Assembly: GCA_910588655.1 (NCBI GenBank)
Contig: CAJUPJ010000020.1
Span: 41,409 to 57,692 of the forward strand
Reading direction: 5' to 3'
Length of the DNA stretch: 16,284 nt
Origin: an uncultured Lachnospiraceae bacterium
GTDB taxonomy: Bacteria; Bacillota; Clostridia; Lachnospirales; Lachnospiraceae
Shown: piece by piece, positions 7,335-14,199 of the stretch
Position numbering within the stretch: the first letter of the stretch is position 1
Layout: every line of letters begins with the position of its first letter
Position numbers and translations under genes: made by a program
The notes under the pieces: model-generated
What the model saw: only the letters and a program-made list of their open reading frames with translations
What the model was told of the DNA's origin: nothing
The model's database searches: none

Positions 7335-7365
7335 ACTCAAACCAGTTATACAGGAGGCAGGCAGA

Positions 7366-8127
7366 ATGGTGGTAATATATTTTAGCGGTACGGGAAATTC
7401 AGAATATTGTGCCAGGAATTTTTTAAAAAGGTATAATGGCAGCAATAATGTATATTCTATTGAACAGGAAGAAACAGCAGGGAAAATAAAAGAAAGCAGG
7501 GAAATCGTGATTTGTTATCCTGTACAGTTTAGCAATATACCTAAAATTCTTTACGATTATATAGTTAACCACAAGGATATCTGGCATAATAAGAAAATTT
7601 TTATAATTGCAACAATGGGGCTTTTCAGTGGCGACGGGGCTGGTATACTTGCACGCCTGCTTAAAAAATATGGTGCTGTTATATATGGCGGCTTACATGT
7701 TAAAATGCCTGACAGTATATGTGATGAAAAGGCTTTAAAACGTACATATAAGAAAAATAAAGCAATAGTCCAAAAGGCTGGATTGAAAATACAAAAGGCT
7801 GTCCAGAATATTAAATGTGGCAGGCCTCCAAAGGAAGGGCTTGGAATTTTATGCCACATGGCTGGACTATTTGGACAGCGGCTTTATTTTTATAATAAAA
7901 CAAAGAAATATTCAGACAAACTTAAAATCCACAGCCAGAAATGTACTGGCTGTGGATTGTGTACAAAAATATGCCCTATGGAAAACATTTCATTTAATAA
8001 AGGAGTTGTTGTTGCTGGTAACAAGTGCACAATGTGTTACAGGTGCATTAACAAATGTCCTGGGCAGGCTATTACACTGCTTGGAACTAAAGTAATAAAA
8101 CAAAACAACATTAACAAATATATATAA
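7366..8127 (+). CDS. EFR1 family flavodoxin-ferredoxin (two [4Fe-4S] clusters)
   Basis: This 253-residue electron-transfer protein has an N-terminal flavodoxin-like fold with the FMN phosphate loop SGTGNS (7-12) right after the first strand VVIYF. A C-terminal bacterial ferredoxin domain follows, with two complete motifs CxxCxxCxxxC: Cys193/196/199/203 and Cys221/224/227/231. The order matches EFR1 family proteins common in Clostridia; the electron donors and acceptors are unknown. ATG 7366 was chosen because AGGAGG (7352-7357) lies eight bases before it. The frame reaches back to 7273 inside the HD gene, but those residues are not flavodoxin-like. It ends convergent with the repeat-protein operon; I see no clear terminator in the 65 bp between. 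Confidence 0.9.
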   Translation: MVVIYFSGTGNSEYCARNFLKRYNGSNNVYSIEQEETAGKIKESREIVICYPVQFSNIPKILYDYIVNHKDIWHNKKIFIIATMGLFSGDGAGILARLLKKYGAVIYGGLHVKMPDSICDEKALKRTYKKNKAIVQKAGLKIQKAVQNIKCGRPPKEGLGILCHMAGLFGQRLYFYNKTKKYSDKLKIHSQKCTGCGLCTKICPMENISFNKGVVVAGNKCTMCYRCINKCPGQAITLLGTKVIKQNNINKYI

Positions 8128-8192
8128 ACCCAAAGGCATATTTTAATACCAGATAATTCTTAATAACCTATGAAACCTGCCAGACTGTTATC

Positions 8193-9407
8193 CTATTTGG
8201 CAAGAAACGGAACTATATACATAAGTTCATCATATTTGCCATTATTTGTCATGGACTTTGCAAACTCTTCCAGTACTTCCCTGCTTATATTCCATGCTAT
8301 ATTGCCAATTTCTACAAAATTCCCCTGCTCATAAAATTTCCTGGCTATATTGTCTACATCTTTTTTATCTACAAAACAAATTATATTTTGCAATGCGTCA
8401 TACTGTTTTTTTTCTACAAGCTGGTTTGCAATTTCCCCTATTGTACTTGTGCTTACATTCCATGCAGTATTGTAAAGCGCTTCAAATTCACCTTTATCTG
8501 CAAATTGCTTTGCATATTTATCTATAGTATTTTTATCTAAAGCCCATGATATACCAGAAAAAACATTATATTCCTTTTTGCTGTAAAGAATTTCTGCAAC
8601 TTTTTCTAAATCCTTTCTTTCTAAAAAGACAATAATATTAGTTAATACATCATACTGCTCTTTTTCTATAAGCTGTACTGCAATATTGCCTAATGCAAAT
8701 GGTGTTATATTCCATGCAAATACTTCAAGCATTTTATAATCACCTTTTGCCATTATCTGGTTTGCAGCACTGTTTATACTATCCTCATTGGCATATATAG
8801 TAAGAATTTCTAAATCATCATAATTGCCTTTTTTAATACTTTCTGCCAAAAGTTTATTTATAACTTTTTCTGGCATTGCAAAAGCCACATCTTCTAATGA
8901 TAATGACCAGTTAATAATCTTTCCAAATGACCATTCTTCACCAGCTTTAATGTTTTCACGCTTTATGCATACATCTATGCTTCCATTTTCATTAAAATAT
9001 GAATAAATGCTTTTAGAGTTTATTGTTTTGCCACCATTGTTATTATAACTTACTACTCCATAAATATCAGCAAAACAACGTACTGGTTTCTTATTATAAT
9101 ATAAAACCCCGTCCTTGTTTTCAATTTCATATTCTTTATACTGCTTAAAAAGCTTTTGCTGGTCATCAGCAGATAAGCTTGTGTCCACTATTATGCCATT
9201 TTGTTTCTTTTTAACAGAAGCAGTATTGTTTCCAGTAACCTTTTTCTTCATTTTCTGGACTGTTCCAGTATCCACATTCTGGACTGTGCTGGTACTTTCT
9301 GCAATACCAGGTGTCCTTGATGCCTCCATTACATTGACTGGTATAATACAAATAGCACCAGATACTAGTATTACACAAAATGTTTTAAATAATTTAGTTT
9401 TAATCAT
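8193..9407 (-). CDS. Secreted protein with about eight 28-residue helical repeats, last gene of a BlaI-BlaR1 operon
   Basis: The 404-residue product begins with a signal sequence (MIKTKLFKTFCVILVSGAIC and on to about residue 29), so it is exported. A Thr/Lys-rich linker (30-75) follows. Residues 84-150 hold a compact region (GVLYYNKKPVRCFADIYG ... FNENGSIDVCIKR) that, from memory, recurs in clostridial M56-associated proteins. Residues 182-404 are eight tandem 28-residue repeats; units at 211, 239, 267, 295, 323 and 351 are exactly in register (consensus hxxIAxxhhxKxxYdxLxxIhxFhxxxd). They alternate an AWN(I/V) type and an (I/V)xF(V/L) type, as in alpha-solenoids. Two more copies sit in the tail of the BlaR1-like protein encoded just upstream (gap 25 bp). 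A weak AAGGGG site precedes the ATG. It is probably an extracellular partner or antagonist of that sensor; function otherwise unknown. Confidence 0.8.
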   Translation of the reverse strand: MIKTKLFKTFCVILVSGAICIIPVNVMEASRTPGIAESTSTVQNVDTGTVQKMKKKVTGNNTASVKKKQNGIIVDTSLSADDQQKLFKQYKEYEIENKDGVLYYNKKPVRCFADIYGVVSYNNNGGKTINSKSIYSYFNENGSIDVCIKRENIKAGEEWSFGKIINWSLSLEDVAFAMPEKVINKLLAESIKKGNYDDLEILTIYANEDSINSAANQIMAKGDYKMLEVFAWNITPFALGNIAVQLIEKEQYDVLTNIIVFLERKDLEKVAEILYSKKEYNVFSGISWALDKNTIDKYAKQFADKGEFEALYNTAWNVSTSTIGEIANQLVEKKQYDALQNIICFVDKKDVDNIARKFYEQGNFVEIGNIAWNISREVLEEFAKSMTNNGKYDELMYIVPFLAK

Positions 9408-9432
9408 AAAAATACCCCTTTCCCTTTTTTAT

Positions 9433-10743
9433 TTATTTTTGAATTTCCTGTATTGCATTTTCACTTATAAAGGGAATTATATTGTTTATTACTTCATAAT
9501 CCCCTTTCTCTGTTATCTGTTTTACAATTTTATCTAAATCTTCCTGTTTAACAAATGGAGCAATTTCAATAAGTGCCTCATAATCCCCTTTTTCTGCAAT
9601 TTTGGCGGCAATTTCCCCAACAATATTGCTATATGTCCCAGAAACCCAGTTATCTTGTGTTTTATCTGGCTTTTCTGTTTCTTTTATATCTGTTTCTTTT
9701 TTGGTATTTATATTCTTTTCTTCATCTGTATTTTTAATTGATAAAACTTCCTGCTCCCTGCCTGTGCCTGATGCTGAAGTAGCAAAAACAGAAATTACAC
9801 TGGCAACTAATAAAACAGCCATTATATATGACGCCCTGGAAGTCTTTTTTGTTTTCATAATAGCTGTAATTCTCTCTTCTGCTGCATTTCTGTTAAAATT
9901 ACTTCCCAATGGAATTGTACTGTGTTTTTCTTCTTCCATATTAATAAGCAGCATTGCATAGCCCTTTTTAGATTTTTCGCCAAAATGCTTTATAACAGTT
10001 TCATCACATGCCAGTTCAATATCCCTGTTTAAAAGTATATACATTGCCCATACAAGCGGGTTAAACCAGTGCAGGCTTACAGCAATAATTAAAAATAATT
10101 TAGCTGCTGCATCAAATCTTTTTACATGGACAAACTCATGCTCTAATATATATTGTATATGTTCTGTATTTTCCCAGCTAGTTGTTTCTGGCATTAATAT
10201 TACAGGATGTAGTATTCCATATGATAGCGGCGATTTGACCAGGCATGACTGCCGTATAGAAATCTTTCTGGCACATTTATGGGATTTTAACCATTCTTCC
10301 ACCACTGGATTACTAACTGGCAGGGAAATGCAAAACCTTTTATAACACAAAATATATGCCATTATAAACACTGCTGCACAAACTATAATTCCAGCAATCC
10401 AGACAAATCTCCATATAAAAGAACTGTCTGTTCCTGCAATATTTTCTATCTGTTTTTTAATTATATTGTCTTTAATGGCGGCTGTATTTTTTTCTTGTTC
10501 CTGTTTTCTGCTGTCCTGGTTTACCAGGCTTTCTGCTTTATCCATTATAAATTTGTTCTGCCCTGCCAAAGAATAAATACTGGCTATGGATGGAAATGAA
10601 TATGGCACTAACAGGCGTATTAATACAACAAACCAAAGAACCAGAAATACTTTTTTAGGCAGCCTGTTTATAAAAATGGAACGGCATATAATAACTACAA
10701 TGATAATAAGGGAAGCCTGAAATCCCATCTCTATCAAATTCAT
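9433..10743 (-). CDS. blaR1: M56-family BlaR1-like membrane metalloprotease with repeat-type extracellular tail
   Basis: This 436-residue membrane protein has hydrophobic segments near 10-26, 32-50, 108-132, 213-235 and 304-322. The zinc protease site is HEFVH (202-206) with the downstream ligand in ELACDE (243-248), as in BlaR1/MecR1. After the last membrane span, where BlaR1 carries a penicillin-binding sensor, there is a Lys/Glu/Thr-rich linker (327-370). Two 28-residue repeats follow (375-402 and 403-430, KGDYEALIEIAPFV and KGDYEVINNIIPFI). The SxxK and SDN motifs of a beta-lactam sensor are absent, so the signal must be something else. It lies between the BlaI gene (67 bp gap) and the repeat-protein gene. 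A signal outside would activate the protease, leading to loss of BlaI. The ribosome site is poor, and a hairpin lies in the gap. The symbol denotes family only. Confidence 0.88.
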   Translation of the reverse strand: MNLIEMGFQASLIIIVVIICRSIFINRLPKKVFLVLWFVVLIRLLVPYSFPSIASIYSLAGQNKFIMDKAESLVNQDSRKQEQEKNTAAIKDNIIKKQIENIAGTDSSFIWRFVWIAGIIVCAAVFIMAYILCYKRFCISLPVSNPVVEEWLKSHKCARKISIRQSCLVKSPLSYGILHPVILMPETTSWENTEHIQYILEHEFVHVKRFDAAAKLFLIIAVSLHWFNPLVWAMYILLNRDIELACDETVIKHFGEKSKKGYAMLLINMEEEKHSTIPLGSNFNRNAAEERITAIMKTKKTSRASYIMAVLLVASVISVFATSASGTGREQEVLSIKNTDEEKNINTKKETDIKETEKPDKTQDNWVSGTYSNIVGEIAAKIAEKGDYEALIEIAPFVKQEDLDKIVKQITEKGDYEVINNIIPFISENAIQEIQK

Positions 10744-10755
10744 TTTTATACCATT

Positions 10756-10778
10756 CTACAGATTATATATACCTGTAG
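10756..10778 (-). promoter_or_regulatory. Hairpin between the BlaI gene and the BlaR1-like start, behind a strong ribosome-site sequence
   Basis: CTACAG (10756-10761) and CTGTAG (10773-10778) form a 6-bp inverted repeat with an 11-nt loop. On the minus strand AAAGGAG lies just before it (10788-10782) and the start codon is 12 nt after it. The best ribosome site is about 38 nt from ATG unless the hairpin folds and brings the two together. Alternatively it is a second BlaI site, since its halves share CTAC/GTAG with the dyad at the promoter. Confidence 0.4.
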
Positions 10779-10810
10779 TTTCTCCTTTCTTTTCATTTTG
10801 GCGGCAGCTA

Positions 10811-11176
10811 TTAAACATCACTTATGTTTCCAACAATTTTCTTTAAATTATCAATCTGTTCTGCTGAAAGTTTTTTCCTGCCTAGCAGTGCTGTAAATAA
10901 TTTATCTGCTGAACCATCATAAATCTTATTTATCAGTTCATTAGTTTCTGCTTCCTGCACTTCTTCCTTTGGAATTAAGGCATGGCACATAAACTTTGGT
11001 TCATAACGCTCAATTGCCCCTTTCTTTATACACCTTTTTATAAGTGTATAAGTTGTGTTCATATTCCATCCTGTCTCTTCTTTCAGTACATCTGAAATAT
11101 GCTTTGCAGTAGTATCCCCTTCACGCCAGAGTACATCCATTACTTTTAACTCTGAGTCAAATAATTTAATATCCAC
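10811..11176 (-). CDS. blaI: BlaI/MecI-family transcriptional repressor
   Basis: This 121-residue winged-helix protein has the BlaI/MecI layout. The DNA-binding part is at 1-75 (LFDSELKVMDVLWREGDTTAKHISDVL, then WNMNTTYTLIKRCIKKGAIER). A dimerisation helix region follows at 78-118 (IYDGSADKLFTALLGRKKLSAEQIDNLKKI). The repressor is removed by proteolysis when the membrane sensor of the same operon is activated. The start is GTG at 11176, supported by a strong GGAGG about nine bases upstream. The usual MecI cleavage motif Asn-Phe is not obvious at the expected place, so the exact cut site is open. It is the first gene of the three-gene operon and has the best promoter and dyad in the window directly upstream, consistent with autoregulation. 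Confidence 0.9.
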   Translation of the reverse strand: MDIKLFDSELKVMDVLWREGDTTAKHISDVLKEETGWNMNTTYTLIKRCIKKGAIERYEPKFMCHALIPKEEVQEAETNELINKIYDGSADKLFTALLGRKKLSAEQIDNLKKIVGNISDV

Positions 11177-11195
11177 TTAATCCACCTCCCTCCAC

Positions 11196-11209
11196 ACTAC
11201 TGTGGTAGT
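11196..11209 (-). promoter_or_regulatory. Candidate BlaI operator at the transcription start
   Basis: ACTAC TGTG GTAGT is a 14-bp dyad with perfect 5-bp arms. It begins three bases past the -10 element and covers the expected start near 11206. Its placement between the promoter and the repressor's own gene fits autoregulation. The half-sites (CTAC/GTAG) differ from the TACA/TGTA core of staphylococcal BlaI/MecI operators, so the assignment rests on position and symmetry. Confidence 0.6.
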
Positions 11210-11212
11210 TTT

Positions 11213-11241
11213 ATAATACCATACCATCCAAAAACTGTCAA
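11213..11241 (-). promoter_or_regulatory. Sigma-A promoter of the blaI-blaR1-repeat protein operon
   Basis: On the minus strand there is a perfect TTGACA (11241-11236), a 17-bp spacer and TATTAT (11218-11213, one mismatch). It is followed directly by the candidate operator and then the GGAGG ribosome site of the GTG-started BlaI gene. Confidence 0.75.
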
Positions 11242-11254
11242 TCATAAAAATATA

Positions 11255-11297
11255 ATTATAAAATAAAAAGCAGAAAACCTTTTACAGATTTCCTGCT
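11255..11297 (-). terminator. Intrinsic terminator downstream of the DEAD-box helicase gene
   Basis: AGCAG (11269-11273) pairs with CTGCT (11293-11297), extended by A/T pairs with one bulge. On the minus strand the stem runs straight into TTTTTATTTTATAATT (11268 down to 11253). Two further hairpins lie between the helicase stop and this point: 11362-11367 with 11381-11386 (6 bp), and 11342-11348 with 11354-11360 (7 bp, 5-nt loop). The helicase transcript would therefore end in three stem-loops. Confidence 0.65.
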
Positions 11298-11417
11298 AAA
11301 TTATTACTATTGAAAAATGTATAAATTTATTTATGTATTAAAGCAGAAGTTTATTCTGCTGCCTGCACTTAAAAATAACATGCAGGTTATAATATAATTC
11401 CCATGCCAGATAAAGCT

Positions 11418-13001
11418 CTAGTCCTTTTTATTTGCTGGCTCTACGTTAACAGATTTGCCTTTAATTTTTGCATTTTTCATCGCATCTATAACATCTGAGG
11501 CATACTCTCTTGGAACTTCAACAAATGTATATTTATCATACATATCAATAGCCCCGACAAGTTTTCCTTCCATACCGGACTCACCTGCAACTGCACCAAG
11601 TATATCGCCTATACGCACCTTCTGTTTCTTGCCAATATTAATAAACAGGCGTACCATGCCCGGTTCTGCACCAGTGTCACCAAAGTCCTCTGTCTTCATA
11701 TCTTCAGATATAAATTCACCTTCACCCATATGCATCATAAGAAGCGCTGCTGCCATTTCAAGTGATGAATAATCACGCTCGTCAAGATGTTCCTCTAAAA
11801 TATCAACCATCTTTCCAAGGTTTTCATTTTCAATTATTCCAGAAGCTTTCTCTAAAATCTTGTCTGCCTTAATCTCTGTAATATCATTTACAGACGGGAT
11901 TGGCTGGCGCTTAATCTTAGTTTTGCAATATCTCTGTATATCTTTAAGCTTATATATTTCACGCCCAACAACAAGCGTAAACGCACGCCCTGTCCTTCCT
12001 GCACGCCCTGTCCTTCCTATCCTGTGTACATAGTATTCATCATCCTGTGGGACATCATAGTTAAAAACTGCCTCCACATCATCAATATCAATTCCCCTTG
12101 CAGCGACATCTGTAGCTACAAGTATATCAGTACGCCCGTTACGGAAACCACCCATTACCCTGTCACGCTGTGACTGCTTTAAATCCCCGTGAAGACCTGC
12201 TGCAAAATACCCTCTGCCCTTTAAATCCTCAACAAGTTCATCTACCTTGCGCTTTGTATTACAAAATACAAGGGAAAGCTCTGGGTCATACATATCAATA
12301 AGCCTTGAAAGTACTTCACTTTTTTTACGTGGATTCACTTCATAATAATACTGCTCAATCATAGGAACAGTCAGTTCTTTCTTTACCACCTTAATAATTT
12401 CAGGGTTATTAAGGTAATTTCCTGCAATCTCCATAATAGGCTTTGGCATTGTTGCAGAGAACAGCAGTGTCTGGTGTTCTTCTGGCATATTTTCAAGGAT
12501 TGTTTCAATATCCTCACGGAAGCCCATATTAAGCATTTCATCAGCCTCATCAAGTACAACCATGCTTACATTCTGCATCTTAAGTGTATGGCGGTTAATA
12601 TGGTCTATAACCCTTCCAGGAGTACCAATTATAACCTGTGTACCCCCCTTAAGGGAACGTATCTGTTTAGAAATATCCTGCCCCCCGTAAATAGGCAGTA
12701 TTTTTATTCCATGCATAAATTTCGCAAACTTGCGTATTTCATCAGCACACTGGATAGCAAGCTCCCTTGTCGGGCATAATACAACTGCCTGGAGCTTTTT
12801 ATTGTGCGGGTCAACTCTCTGCAAAAGGGGTATTCCAAATGCAGCAGTTTTACCAGTACCAGTCTGTGCCTGCCCTATCATATCTTTACCATCAACAGCA
12901 ACCGGAATTGCCTGGGCCTGGATAGGGCTTGCCTGCTCAAATCCCATCTCCGTTACTGCTTTAAATATTCTTGGGTCTAAACATAATTCTTCAAAATTCA
13001 T
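11418..13001 (-). CDS. deaD: DEAD-box ATP-dependent RNA helicase, CsdA/DeaD type with DbpA RNA-binding domain
   Basis: This 527-residue helicase unwinds short RNA duplexes in ribosome assembly, mRNA turnover and cold adaptation. All helicase motifs are present: Q-motif (FEQASPIQ, 21-28), motif I AQTGTGKT (45-52), PTRELA (77-82), TPGR (127-130), DEAD (151-154), SAT (182-184), LVFCNTK (244-250), ATDVAARGID (296-305) and HRIGRTGR (326-333). Residues about 449-522 form the DbpA-type RNA-binding domain (MVRLFINIGKKQKVRIGDILGA ... YTFVEVP). This is the usual length for the clostridial branch without a long Arg/Gly tail. The start ATG 13001 gives the usual family N-terminus (MNFEELCLDPRIFKAV); AAAGGA lies a somewhat long 13 bases upstream. 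The gene is transcribed alone, from a promoter about 130 bp upstream and through a structured leader. Its base composition is slightly richer in G+C than its neighbours, as expected for a conserved, well expressed gene. Confidence 0.95.
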   Translation of the reverse strand: MNFEELCLDPRIFKAVTEMGFEQASPIQAQAIPVAVDGKDMIGQAQTGTGKTAAFGIPLLQRVDPHNKKLQAVVLCPTRELAIQCADEIRKFAKFMHGIKILPIYGGQDISKQIRSLKGGTQVIIGTPGRVIDHINRHTLKMQNVSMVVLDEADEMLNMGFREDIETILENMPEEHQTLLFSATMPKPIMEIAGNYLNNPEIIKVVKKELTVPMIEQYYYEVNPRKKSEVLSRLIDMYDPELSLVFCNTKRKVDELVEDLKGRGYFAAGLHGDLKQSQRDRVMGGFRNGRTDILVATDVAARGIDIDDVEAVFNYDVPQDDEYYVHRIGRTGRAGRTGRAFTLVVGREIYKLKDIQRYCKTKIKRQPIPSVNDITEIKADKILEKASGIIENENLGKMVDILEEHLDERDYSSLEMAAALLMMHMGEGEFISEDMKTEDFGDTGAEPGMVRLFINIGKKQKVRIGDILGAVAGESGMEGKLVGAIDMYDKYTFVEVPREYASDVIDAMKNAKIKGKSVNVEPANKKD

Positions 13002-13056
13002 AATATAAAAAAATTCCTTTCTAAAACACTAAAATGTGTTGACACTTTGCAGAAAT

Positions 13057-13096
13057 AAAGACCGTCTTCCTGAACAGATTTCCAAAAACGGTCTTT
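13057..13096 (-). promoter_or_regulatory. Leader hairpin of the DEAD-box helicase mRNA
   Basis: AAAGACCGT (13057-13065) pairs perfectly with ACGGTCTTT (13088-13096), leaving a 22-nt loop. On the minus strand the stem is followed by ATTTCTGC, which gives a GGTCTTTATTTC end that resembles a weak terminator. It lies in the roughly 120-nt 5' leader, downstream of the promoter at 13131-13158. It could act as an attenuator or a cold-responsive leader element. Confidence 0.5.
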
Positions 13097-13130
13097 TACA
13101 AACATCTCTTTTATTCTTATCAGCTACACG

Positions 13131-13158
13131 ATTATAACACAAACCAGCCAAAAATCAA
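13131..13158 (-). promoter_or_regulatory. Probable extended -10 promoter of the DEAD-box helicase gene
   Basis: On the minus strand TATAAT (13136-13131, perfect) is preceded by TGT, which gives an extended -10 element. TTGATT (13158-13153) lies 16 bp upstream as a -35 with four of six matches. The start near 13124 gives a 5' leader of about 120 nt. Confidence 0.65.
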
Positions 13159-13220
13159 ATATTTATTTTAAATATTCTTAAAAAAACTATTGAAATAATA
13201 TATTTGTCCTGGTTTATTGC

Positions 13221-13261
13221 AAAAATAAAAACCATGCAGGCATTACTTATGCATGGTTTTT
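13221..13261 (-). terminator. Intrinsic terminator of the Rpn-type nuclease gene
   Basis: A perfect 11-bp stem (13227-13237 with 13251-13261) with a 13-nt loop lies six bases past the nuclease stop codon. On the minus strand its 3' arm ends in TTTTT and is followed by ATTTTT, a typical U-tract. Confidence 0.85.
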
Positions 13262-13266
13262 AACTA

Positions 13267-14133
13267 TCAAACATCTTTAAGCACACTTTTAACAGTTTCT
13301 ATAGAAATTTTAGTCAGCCCTGAAATAGTTTCTGCATCACATCCTGCTTCGTACATATTTAAAATAATCTGTTTCTGTTCCTGCTCAATGCCACGTTCTA
13401 TTCCCTGTTTTATACCATCATTTTTAAATTTTTCAACAACACTGCACATAGTAACTACATCCCCTTCCCGCTGCATTTCTAAAAGCCCGTCTTTTATTTC
13501 TGCATACTGCCGGTCATTCGTAAATACCTCCAGAAAATCAAGAAAAGCTTCCAGATGTTCAATTTCTTCGCCAAGTGGCTGGTATATATCAGGAAACCTC
13601 CTGTATTTAAAAAAATGCGCCACATGTTTAAATGTACTTTTAAATTTATTTATAGTTTCATCTGGTAAAAATGCTATATCAAATACATTAATTTTATAAT
13701 CTTGTACAAAATTTTCCATACCCTCTGGTATTGCAAGTAAATTTTTAAGGTTGACCGGCTTATTCCATCTTTTGTCTGAAAAATTCAATACAACCGTAAT
13801 TACAGGATATCTGTCCTTGCCCGCATCAATCTGGCTTCTGTATGAACTGTAATCATACCCCATTACCCTTATTGGCATATCATTGTCAATTTCTGACTGG
13901 TTTTCCATGCCAAAACTGGAAATTATAATACCTGCATTCTGGTAATATTTGGATGTATCACGAAACTGTCCACGCATTTTTTTATCTATAGCTTTATAAA
14001 CAGATTCCGTTGGCGCGTTTATAAGCTGTTCCTGCTTTATTAAATTTCTTTCAAAAAGCAGGACATTCAGTATTTCCGCAAAAACATCATTATAATCTTC
14101 AAGTTTCTTTTCTGTTTTATCCTTTTCTGCCAT
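13267..14133 (-). CDS. Rpn family recombination-promoting nuclease / putative transposase (PD-(D/E)XK fold)
   Basis: This 288-residue protein matches the Lachnospiraceae form of the Rpn/YhgA-like family. It has an N-terminal KKLEDYNDVFAEILNVLLF, then FGMENQSEIDNDMPIRVMGYDYSSYRSQ (74-101) with Glu77-Asn-Gln, and YPVITVVLNFSDKRWNKP (109-126). These mark the PD-(D/E)XK nuclease core. Residues 240-288 (IKQGIERGIEQEQKQIILNMYEAGC ... ISIETVKSVL) are the short helical tail common in this family. Rpn proteins are DNA endonucleases that promote RecA-independent recombination; such genes occur in many copies in gut Clostridia. They are not classic insertion sequences, and no inverted repeats or target duplication flank this one. 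ATG 14133 has AAGGAGG seven bases upstream. It has its own promoter and terminator, so it is a single-gene unit. Confidence 0.88.
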   Translation of the reverse strand: MAEKDKTEKKLEDYNDVFAEILNVLLFERNLIKQEQLINAPTESVYKAIDKKMRGQFRDTSKYYQNAGIIISSFGMENQSEIDNDMPIRVMGYDYSSYRSQIDAGKDRYPVITVVLNFSDKRWNKPVNLKNLLAIPEGMENFVQDYKINVFDIAFLPDETINKFKSTFKHVAHFFKYRRFPDIYQPLGEEIEHLEAFLDFLEVFTNDRQYAEIKDGLLEMQREGDVVTMCSVVEKFKNDGIKQGIERGIEQEQKQIILNMYEAGCDAETISGLTKISIETVKSVLKDV

Positions 14134-14164
14134 CTTACACCTCCTTACATTTGTATATATAAAT

Positions 14165-14193
14165 ATTATATTTTATATATAGTAAAAAAGCAA
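14165..14193 (-). promoter_or_regulatory. Probable promoter of the Rpn-type nuclease gene
   Basis: On the minus strand there is a perfect TATAAT (14170-14165), with TTGCTT (14193-14188) exactly 17 bp upstream as a weak -35. The start near 14158 leaves a leader of about 25 nt that includes the AAGGAGG site. The -35 lies just past the stop codon of the upstream lipoprotein gene. Confidence 0.5.
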
Positions 14194-14199
14194 GATTTT

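Noticed and set aside
9433..10743. Beta-lactam resistance sensor
   Set aside because: The M56 protease is present but the penicillin-binding sensor domain (SxxK, SDN) is missing and no beta-lactamase gene is near.
13267..14133. Complete insertion sequence around the Rpn-type gene
   Set aside because: No terminal inverted repeats or target-site duplication visible; the gene has an ordinary promoter and terminator.
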